From positions 1-38,675 of the forward strand of contig VGZG01000031.1 of NCBI GenBank assembly GCA_016872675.1: a stretch of DNA of 38,675 bases, in the 5' to 3' direction. The notes below the pieces were generated by a model. The model worked only from the letters and a program-made list of their open reading frames with translations. It was not told the DNA's origin and did no database searches. This document shows positions 17,484 to 23,788 of this stretch, in pieces (position 1 is the stretch's first letter; every line of letters begins with the position of its first letter). Made by a program: the position numbers and the translations under genes. Origin of the DNA: Planctomycetota bacterium (GTDB lineage: Bacteria; Planctomycetota; UBA1135; UBA2386).

Positions 17484-17648
17484 GAACAGCGCGAGCCACA
17501 GACGGCGCTGGCCGACTACGAGCAGGGCCTCGCCCTCGGCGGCAGCCGGCCGCTGCCCGAGTTGTTCGCGGCGATGGGCGTGCGCTTCGACCTCGGCGGC
17601 GCCGTGCTGCAACCGCTGGTCGACGACGTGCTGCGCGAGATCGGCTAG
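17484..17648 (+). pseudogene. C-terminal remnant of an M3-family oligoendopeptidase
   Basis: The plus-strand frame ending at the TAG 17646-17648 reads LADYEQGLALGGSRPLPELF followed by AAMGVRFDLGGAVLQPLVDD and VLREIG. This matches the usual last ~50 residues of M3 oligopeptidases (PepF-like), where a helix with LGGS.PLPELF..AG..FDF..... LRPLV precedes the stop. The zinc site HEXGH and the rest (about 500 residues) are absent: immediately upstream lies unrelated sequence and the lipoprotein gene on the other strand. No start codon or ribosome binding site is apparent. The TAG is shared in the palindrome CTAG with the rarA stop. It is best read as the scar of a deletion or rearrangement. Confidence 0.6.
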
Positions 17649-18994
17649 GAGTCTGCGCGCCCCGGCCGCCGCAGTCGGTCGTTGTCGGCCATGCGCTCGG
17701 CGACCTTGGCCTCGAAGCCGCGCGCGCCGGGCTGGTAGAAGCGCGCGTCGCGCAGCTCCGAAGGCAGGCACTCCATCGCGGCGACGCCGTCCTTGCTGTC
17801 GTGCGCGTAGACGTAGCCCTGGCCGTGGCCGAGGTCGGCGGCGAGCTTCGTCGTGGCGTTGCGCAGGTGCGGCGGCACCGGGTGCTGCGCGCCGGCGCGC
17901 GCAGCCTCGCCGGCAGCGGCGATGGCTTGGTAGACGGCGTTGCTCTTCGGCGCGGCGGCGAGGTAGACGGCCGCCTCGGCGAGCGGCAGGCGCGCCTCGG
18001 GCAGGCCGAGGAACTGCGTCGCCTGCAGTGCTGCGACCGCGACCTGGAGCGCCATCGGGTCGGCGAGGCCAACGTCCTCGGCGGCGACGGCGACGAGGCG
18101 GCGCGCGGCATGCACCGGATCGGCGCCGGCCTCGATCGCGCGCGCCAGCCAGTACACCGCCGCCTGCACGTCGGAGTTGCGCAGGCTCTTGTGCAGCGCG
18201 GACAGCAGGTCGTAGTGCAGGTCGCCGTCCTTGTCGTGCGCGAGCGCGCGGTGCTGGAAGGCCTCGGCCACCATCGCCACGGTCATCGTCTCGCCGTCGA
18301 CACAGCCGGCGGCGCACGCCTCCAGGCAACCGAGCGAACGACGGGCGTCGCCGCCGGCGAGCGCGACCAGCCGGTCGAGCGCCGCGTCGTCGAGGCGCAG
18401 TTCGCGCGCGCCGAGCCCGCGTTCGCGGTCGGCGAGCGCAGCGCGCACCAGCTGCTTCACGGCGCCGGGCGGCAAGGACTGCAGCGGCACGATGCGGCAG
18501 CGCGACAGCAGCGCGCCGTTGACCGCGAACGACGGGTTGTCGGTGGTCGCGCCGACGAGCACGAGGTCGCCGCGTTCGACGTGCGGCAGGAACGCATCCT
18601 GCTGCGCCTTGTTGAAGCGATGGATCTCGTCGATGAAGACCAGCGTGCCGCGGCCGTCGCGGCCGCGGTCCTCCTGCGCCTGCGCCACCGCCTCGCGCAC
18701 CTGCGCGACACCGGCGTTGACCGCCGACATCGGCCGGAAGTGCAGCTTGGCGTGCTGCGCGATCAGCAACGCGAGCGTCGTCTTGCCGACGCCGGGCGGA
18801 CCCCACAGCAGCAGCGAGCCCGCTTTGCCGGACTCGATCGCGGCGCGCAGCGCGCGGCCCTCGCCGACGACGCCGTCCTGGCCGAGGTACTCGGCGAGTG
18901 TGCGCGGCCGCATGCGCTCGGCCAACGGCGCCAACGGGGCGCGCGGAGCGGCGGCTGGCGTCGCTTCGCCGTGCGGGTCGCCGAACAGGCCCAT
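17645..18994 (-). CDS. rarA: Replication-associated recombination protein A (RarA/MgsA) AAA ATPase
   Basis: A 449-residue clamp-loader-like AAA+ ATPase acting at stalled replication forks. Walker A is GPPGVGKT (65-72), Walker B LVFIDEIHRF (118-127), sensor 1 GATTDNPSF (148-156), with arginine finger in LLSRCR (162-167). The C-terminal part has the family's DNDV-like NSDVQAAVYWLARAIEAGADP and AEDVGLADP stretches and the tetramerisation region ending GYVYAHDSKDGV. Length fits the family (about 440). The ATG at 18994 overlaps the stop of the upstream methyltransferase gene by one base (TGATG), so the two are translationally coupled. The N-terminal sequence MGLFG is typical of RarA proteins. Confidence 0.95.
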   Translation of the reverse strand: MGLFGDPHGEATPAAAPRAPLAPLAERMRPRTLAEYLGQDGVVGEGRALRAAIESGKAGSLLLWGPPGVGKTTLALLIAQHAKLHFRPMSAVNAGVAQVREAVAQAQEDRGRDGRGTLVFIDEIHRFNKAQQDAFLPHVERGDLVLVGATTDNPSFAVNGALLSRCRIVPLQSLPPGAVKQLVRAALADRERGLGARELRLDDAALDRLVALAGGDARRSLGCLEACAAGCVDGETMTVAMVAEAFQHRALAHDKDGDLHYDLLSALHKSLRNSDVQAAVYWLARAIEAGADPVHAARRLVAVAAEDVGLADPMALQVAVAALQATQFLGLPEARLPLAEAAVYLAAAPKSNAVYQAIAAAGEAARAGAQHPVPPHLRNATTKLAADLGHGQGYVYAHDSKDGVAAMECLPSELRDARFYQPGARGFEAKVAERMADNDRLRRPGRADS

Positions 18995-19788
18995 CACGCC
19001 CCCCGCTGCCGCTGCGCCTCGTAGAGCAGCACGCCCGCGGCGACGGCGACGTTGAGACTCTCGACCGGCGCCTTCAGCGGGATGCGCACACGCGCGTCGG
19101 CGGCGGCGAGCAGTTCCTTCGGCACGCCAGCGGCCTCGGCGCCGACGACCAGCAGGACCGGCTTGCGCAGGTCGACGGCCGTGTGCGCGCGTTCGCCGCC
19201 GCCGTCGGCGACGATCAATTGCAGGCGATGCCGGCGCGCCAACGCGATCACCGCGGCGGCGTCGAGCCCGTGCAGCGTCGGCAGGCGGAAGATCGAGCCC
19301 ATCGAGCCGCGCACCGCCTTGTCGCGGAACGGGTCGGCGCCGCCCTGCAACGTGATCACGCCGGTCGCGCCGGCGGCCTCGGCGGTGCGCACGACGCTGC
19401 CGAGGTTGCCCGGATCGCGCACGCCGGCGGCGCAGACGACCAGCGGCGCGCGGCCCTGCCGCAGCAGCGCCGCCTCGTCGGCGCGCGGACGCTCGATCAG
19501 CGCGGCGACGCCCTGCGGCGTGTCCAGCGCGCTGAGCGCCGCGAGCACTTCGTCGGAGCACTCGTAGCACTCCTGCGCGGCGGCGAGCAGGACCGCGCGC
19601 AGGTTGGCGTCGGCGCAGCGTGGCGACATCGCCGCCTGTAGCACGCGCGCCTTGGCCGCGACGGCCTCGCCGACGAGGCGCACGCCTTCCGCCAGCAGCA
19701 CGCCGTCGAGCTCGCCAGCCGCCGCGGCGCGGAAGCGCGGCACCAGCGGGTTCTTCGTCGACGTGATCTGGCGCGGCGAGGCGGTCAT
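18994..19788 (-). CDS. TrmH/SpoU-family RNA 2'-O-methyltransferase
   Basis: A 264-residue SPOUT methyltransferase that would methylate a ribose 2'-OH in tRNA or rRNA using S-adenosylmethionine. The N-terminal substrate-binding domain starts ITSTKNPLVPRFR, a common opening of this family. The three SpoU motifs are present: GVRDPGNLGSVVRTAEAAGA, VLLVVGAEAAGVP and RIPLKAPVESLNVAVAAGVLLYE. I chose the ATG at 19788 because the family N-terminus begins there; the frame remains open to 19920. The gene is coupled to rarA downstream by a one-base overlap and is divergent from the decayed ABC ATPase gene (79 bases apart). The exact RNA target is not deducible. Confidence 0.92.
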   Translation of the reverse strand: MTASPRQITSTKNPLVPRFRAAAAGELDGVLLAEGVRLVGEAVAAKARVLQAAMSPRCADANLRAVLLAAAQECYECSDEVLAALSALDTPQGVAALIERPRADEAALLRQGRAPLVVCAAGVRDPGNLGSVVRTAEAAGATGVITLQGGADPFRDKAVRGSMGSIFRLPTLHGLDAAAVIALARRHRLQLIVADGGGERAHTAVDLRKPVLLVVGAEAAGVPKELLAAADARVRIPLKAPVESLNVAVAAGVLLYEAQRQRGA

Positions 19789-19867
19789 CGGCGACAGGCT
19801 AGCGCAACGCACGGCAGATGCAGCGGTCAGTTCGCCAACGGACGCGAGCGTGGCGATACTCGCGACG

Positions 19868-20464
19868 ATGAGCGACCTCCCGAGCGACGCCCCCATCGCG
19901 ACCATGCGCGGCCTCCGCAAGTCCTACGGCCTCTTCGCCGCCGTCGCCGACCTCGACCTCGAAGTGCGCCGCGGCGAGATTCTCGCGTTCCTCGGCCCCA
20001 ACGGCGCCGGCAAGACGACGACGATCCGCATGCTGATGGGCGTCCTCGCGCCGAGCGCCGGCGAGGCGCGCATCGCCGGCCGCGACTGCTTCGCCGACCG
20101 GCCGGAGGTGATGCGACACGTCGGCTACCTGCCCGACGAACCGATCTTCCACGACCACCTGCGCGGCCGCTAAGTGCTGGCCTTCTGCGCGACGTTGCAC
20201 GGCCTGCCGCGCGCGGCGGCGCTGACCGAGCGGCTCGGGCTCACCGGCGACCTCGACGAGTTAGCGGTCAACTACTCGCTGGGCATGCGCAAGAAGCTCG
20301 CGCTCGTCGCCGCCATGCTGCACGAGCCGGAGCTTCTGATCCTCGACGGGCCGACCAACGGTCTCGATCCCCTGGTCACGCGCGCGCCGCTCGACCTCGA
20401 TGACGCGGGTCGCGCACCCCGGCGCGGCGCCGGGGCGCACGCGGCAGGCACGGAGCGCTCTTGA
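19868..20464 (+). pseudogene. Decayed ABC-transporter ATPase (ABC-2 type export)
   Basis: The reading starts normally at 19868 with Walker A FLGPNGAGKTTTIRMLMG, as in ATPases of ABC-2 exporters. At codon 102 (20171-20173) there is an in-frame TAA where the family has Glu (LRGR*VLAFCATLHGLP); GAA to TAA is one base change. The frame continues with signature motif YSLGMRKKL, then Walker B reads LLILDGPTNGLDP with Gly (GGG, 20348-20350) in place of the catalytic Glu (GAG). After about 20390 the family sequence is recoverable only by changing frame (DLMTRVAH), and the protein ends early, missing about 60 residues. No permease gene follows. Several independent lesions make true decay more likely than one sequencing error. 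Confidence 0.85.
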
Positions 20465-20494
20465 CGCAAGAATGAAGGAATCGTGAAGGCGCGG
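20462..20494 (+). promoter_or_regulatory. Triple 11-bp direct repeat, candidate Pho box
   Basis: TGACG, TGAAG and TGAAG recur at 20462, 20473 and 20484, exactly 11 bases apart. On the opposite strand each unit reads CGTCA or CTTCA, close to the TGTCA core of PhoB half-sites, which are also direct repeats with an 11-bp period. It lies about 100 bases before the phosphate-porin-like gene, and GATTAA (20513-20518) could serve as -10. Phosphate control is inference from period, core and target gene. Confidence 0.4.
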
Positions 20495-20589
20495 TGCAGG
20501 CCCCGCGCAGGCGATTAAGGTCCGAGACCAGCATTCCACTTCCGTGTCGTCTTGGCCAAGGTTCACGGCGTTCAGTCCTGGACTTGCCA

Positions 20590-21819
20590 ATGCTCAGCCG
20601 AATTCTTCGCGACTCCTTCATGTTCGCCGCCGCGGGCACGCTCGCGGCGCAGACCCCGACGCCTCCCGCTGCCGACGCCGCGCCGGTGGCTCTCGCCGCG
20701 CCGGCTGCCGCCAGCAAGCCGAAGCCGCCAGCCGAGCCATTCCCGAACCTCGGCCTGTTGTTCCGCGACGACGACGCCAGCGTGCTCAACGAGTTCTGGG
20801 TGCTCGGCCGCTACCACGGCCAGTACCACTGGTCCAACGGCGGCGCCGAGGACGACGAGGGCTGGGACAATCGACGCTTCCGTCTCGGCACGCAGTTCCG
20901 GATGTTCAAGAACCTGACGGTGCACGCGCAGTCGGTCAGCGCCGACGATCCGGACGACTGGGACCCCCGCTACAACGGTTTCACGGAGCTCTGGGCCGGC
21001 TGGCGCTTCGACGACGCCTTCACGCTGACCGTCGGCCAGCAGAAGCACCGCTTCACCCACGATCGCAACGTCAGCAGCCGCTACATCAGCTACCTCGAAC
21101 GCGGTCAGCTGACCAACATGTTCCGCGCCGACTACACCCCGGCCATCACCGGCTCGGGCCGCATCGGCGCCTGGAGCTACTACGCCGGCGTATTCACCAA
21201 CAAGACGAGCGACCACATGGACGACTCGTTCACCGACCTCGACTCGGGCGAGTCGGTCTTGGCGACGGTGACGCGCGACCTCGGCGATGCCTTCGGCACC
21301 GACACGGCGTTCCTCAACGTCTCCGGCGTGCACAGCGAGGCGAACGACAACGCGACCAACCTCAACTGGTTCGAGGACGGCCTCGCGTCGGCGCTGATCC
21401 TGACCGAAGGCCCCGCATCGCTGGTCACGGAAGTGACCGCGGGCCTCGGCGATGCGACCGGCGATGCGAAGGGCGACTGCTACGGGCTCAATCTGCAGCC
21501 TACGCTGTTCCTGACCGACACGCTCCAGCTGGCGACCCGGTACCAGTTCGCCTGGAGCGCGGGCGACGACGGGCTGCGCGCGCAGCGCCGTTACGAGCGC
21601 GACGCGGGCATGTCGACCGGCGACCAGTACCAGGCCGCCTACCTCGGCCTCAACCACTACCTCGCCGGCCATCGCCTCAAGGTCATGTACGGCGCCGAAT
21701 ACTCGACGCTCGGTGGCCAGGAGTGCGTCACCTTCTCGGTGATGTTCCGCATGTTCTTCGGCCCGCACTCGCGCGGCCCGTTCCCGATGGGCGACACGCT
21801 GCACGGCGTCTGGGACTGA
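20590..21819 (+). CDS. Phosphate-selective porin O/P-like outer-membrane protein
   Basis: A 409-residue outer-membrane beta-barrel. The start at 20590 gives a short signal (MLSRILRDSFMFAAAGTLAAQ) followed by an Ala/Pro-rich linker. The barrel begins near residue 65 (FWVLGRYHGQYHWSNGG) and shows alternating aromatic and charged strands: RRFRLGTQFRMFKNLTVHAQ, FTLTVGQQKHRFTHDRN, SYYAGVFTNKTSDH, YQAAYLGLNHYLAGHRLKVM. This pattern and YLERGQLTN match the OprO/OprP family. OprP-type porins take up phosphate or polyphosphate; here the specificity is inferred from fold only. The candidate 11-bp repeat upstream would fit phosphate-responsive expression. The last residues (FSVMFRMFFGPHS) do not end in the usual terminal Phe, so strand topology at the C-terminus is unclear. 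Confidence 0.82.
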   Translation: MLSRILRDSFMFAAAGTLAAQTPTPPAADAAPVALAAPAAASKPKPPAEPFPNLGLLFRDDDASVLNEFWVLGRYHGQYHWSNGGAEDDEGWDNRRFRLGTQFRMFKNLTVHAQSVSADDPDDWDPRYNGFTELWAGWRFDDAFTLTVGQQKHRFTHDRNVSSRYISYLERGQLTNMFRADYTPAITGSGRIGAWSYYAGVFTNKTSDHMDDSFTDLDSGESVLATVTRDLGDAFGTDTAFLNVSGVHSEANDNATNLNWFEDGLASALILTEGPASLVTEVTAGLGDATGDAKGDCYGLNLQPTLFLTDTLQLATRYQFAWSAGDDGLRAQRRYERDAGMSTGDQYQAAYLGLNHYLAGHRLKVMYGAEYSTLGGQECVTFSVMFRMFFGPHSRGPFPMGDTLHGVWD

Positions 21820-21845
21820 CGTTCGCAGCGCCGCGGCGCGCTACC

Positions 21846-22685
21846 ATGCGCGCCGCCATGCGCCCCGCCGCCGACCGCTATCCGCTGACCGAGGCGGAGA
21901 TCGCCGCCTTCCACCGCGATGGCTGGATCACCCTGCCGGGCTTCCTGTCGGCCGCCGAGCTGGCGCCGATCGAGGAGCTGTACATGCGGCTGCTGCGCCG
22001 CGAGATCCCGGTCCGCGGCCGCGACTACTGCGACATGACCGGCGACTACCACAAGCCGGTCGAGGACTACGCGATCCTCAACGTCATGCTGCCGCGCGTG
22101 TACTGCCCGATCCTCGCCGGCAACGTGTACGAACGCCGCGCCGCCGACGTCGCGCGCCAGCTGTGGGGCGAGGACTTCGCCATCGACTACGACCAGCTGG
22201 TCGCGAAGCCCCCGCGCAAGGCCGACGCGGTGTTCCACTGGCACCAGGACCTCGGCTACTGGCCGATGACCGCGGACACGCGCACGGCGACCTTCTGGCT
22301 GGCGCTCGACGACGTCGCCGACGACAACGGCTGCGTGCGCTTCGTCGACGGCAGCCACTGCGAGCCGGAGCTGCGCGAGCACCTGCCGCTGCACGGCGAC
22401 CGCGGCAGCAACCACACGCTGGTGGCGCAGGTCGACCCGGCGCGCGACCGGATCCGCAGCGCCATCCTGCCGCGCGGCTCGGTCAGCGTGCACCACGAGC
22501 GCACGGCGCACGGCTCCGGCGGCAACGGCAGCGACCGCTGGCGGCGCGGCTACGTGCTGGCCTACCGCTCGCCGGCGACGATCGCCGCCGAGCGCGCCAT
22601 GGGCTTCACCCACTCGCACAACGACGACGCCAAGGTGCTGACGGCGATCGGCGAACAGACGCGGCGGCGGGAAGGGCGGGGCTGA
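21846..22685 (+). CDS. Phytanoyl-CoA dioxygenase (PhyH) family protein
   Basis: A 279-residue Fe(II)/2-oxoglutarate-dependent oxygenase. The N-terminus has the family's LTEAEIAAFHRDGWITLPGFLS. Iron ligands are His133 and Asp135 (HWHQDLGYWP) and His222 (HHERTAHGSGGN), followed by the 2-oxoglutarate-binding Arg in RRGYVLAYR. NGCVRFVDGSH and DVADDNGCVRF are also typical. A second ATG at 21858 is equally possible and shortens it by four residues. Members hydroxylate very different small molecules and the substrate is not readable. It follows the porin gene after 26 bases on the same strand and may be cotranscribed. It converges with the molybdenum hydroxylase operon across a 108-base gap. Confidence 0.88.
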   Translation: MRAAMRPAADRYPLTEAEIAAFHRDGWITLPGFLSAAELAPIEELYMRLLRREIPVRGRDYCDMTGDYHKPVEDYAILNVMLPRVYCPILAGNVYERRAADVARQLWGEDFAIDYDQLVAKPPRKADAVFHWHQDLGYWPMTADTRTATFWLALDDVADDNGCVRFVDGSHCEPELREHLPLHGDRGSNHTLVAQVDPARDRIRSAILPRGSVSVHHERTAHGSGGNGSDRWRRGYVLAYRSPATIAAERAMGFTHSHNDDAKVLTAIGEQTRRREGRG

Positions 22686-22702
22686 AGCTCGCAGCGAGCG
22701 GA

Positions 22703-22722
22703 CGCGCCGGCGACACGGCGCG
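22703..22722. terminator. Possible bidirectional terminator hairpin
   Basis: A perfect 7-bp GC stem (22703-22709 with 22716-22722, loop of 6) lies between the convergent PhyH and molybdenum hydroxylase genes. No T-tract follows on either strand. Placement between two stop codons is the main support. Confidence 0.3.
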
Positions 22723-22793
22723 ACCATGACTCAGGGGCGCGACCGCCGCAGCCGAGCCGCTGCCCGGCGCGCGCGCGACGCCGCCGAGAGAAC

Positions 22794-23774
22794 TCACCGA
22801 CACGCCATCAGCGCGCGCGCGACGTACACCGGCGCGACCTTGCGGCGCCAGTAGACGTCGAGGTCGGTGTTGTCCATCGTGCGCGCCGGCTTCATCGCCT
22901 CGCTTCCGGCCGCGGCGACGAGTTCGTCGGTCAGCTTGTTGCCGACCAGCAGCTTCTCGCTCGCGGTCGCCGGGATCGCGTAGCTGCCGGCGCCGCCGAG
23001 GCGGATGTTGGCCTTGGTGACCGTGCCGGCCGCGTCGGTCCAGACGCAAGCGCCGACGCCGAGCACCGGGAAGTCGTAGGTGTCGCGGCGGCGCAGCTTG
23101 AGGTAGCTGGCCTTCCAGCCCTTGGGCGCCGGCAGGATCAGCCGCGTCAGCAGCTCCTCGGGCTTCTTGGTCAGGTACTGGATGCCGTCGTCGCGGTAGA
23201 GGTCGCCGGCCTTGATGGTGCGCACGCCGTCCAGGCCGACGAGTTCCACCTCGGCCTCCATGGCGCAGACCAGCGGCACCGTGTCGCTGCTCTGCACGGC
23301 CCAGCAGCGCGGCGAGCCGGGCGCGACCCAGCAGATCGCGCCGTCCTTCTTCATGCAGAAGTCGATCGACTCGCGCCACTCGTGCGTCTGGTCGTAGTAC
23401 GTGCAGCGCGTGTCGAGCAGCAGGTTGCCGCCGATCGTGCCCATGTTGCGCAGCAGCGGCGTGCTGATCTCGCGCACGGCGTGCGCGAACGCCGGATGCG
23501 CCGCCTTGACCTTGGCGTCGTGCTCGAGCGCCGACAGCTTGACCATCGCGCCGATCGCGCAACGACCGTCGGGCAGCCAGTCGATCGAGTGCAGACCGGG
23601 CACGTCCTGCAGCGAGATGACCTGCGTCGGCGTCTGGTGCCGGCGCTTCATGTTGGGGTAGAGGTCCGTGCCGCCGGCGACGTACATCGCCGCCTTGCCG
23701 TGCTGGCAGGCGATCGCGACGGCTTCCGTCGCGGTCTTCGGCCGGTGGTAGGTGAACGTGGGGAGTCGCAGCAT
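22794..23774 (-). CDS. Molybdenum hydroxylase FAD-binding (medium) subunit with 4Fe-4S insert, HcrB-like
   Basis: A 326-residue FAD-binding subunit of the xanthine dehydrogenase family, moving electrons between the iron-sulfur clusters and an external partner. FAD motifs are AGGTDLYPNMK (33-43) and RNMGTIGGNLLLDTRC (109-124). It carries an insert with four cysteines, Cys124, Cys140, Cys148 and Cys157 (spacing 16, 8, 9). The same spacing, as I recall it, coordinates an extra [4Fe-4S] cluster in the beta subunit of Thauera 4-hydroxybenzoyl-CoA reductase; ordinary xanthine dehydrogenases and CO dehydrogenases lack it. GAGGA five bases before the ATG at 23774 supports the start. It is the last gene of the operon, 14 bases after the large subunit. 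The aromatic acyl-CoA substrate is inferred from this insert only. Confidence 0.9.
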   Translation of the reverse strand: MLRLPTFTYHRPKTATEAVAIACQHGKAAMYVAGGTDLYPNMKRRHQTPTQVISLQDVPGLHSIDWLPDGRCAIGAMVKLSALEHDAKVKAAHPAFAHAVREISTPLLRNMGTIGGNLLLDTRCTYYDQTHEWRESIDFCMKKDGAICWVAPGSPRCWAVQSSDTVPLVCAMEAEVELVGLDGVRTIKAGDLYRDDGIQYLTKKPEELLTRLILPAPKGWKASYLKLRRRDTYDFPVLGVGACVWTDAAGTVTKANIRLGGAGSYAIPATASEKLLVGNKLTDELVAAAGSEAMKPARTMDNTDLDVYWRRKVAPVYVARALMACR

Positions 23775-23788
23775 GTTCGTCCTCGCTC

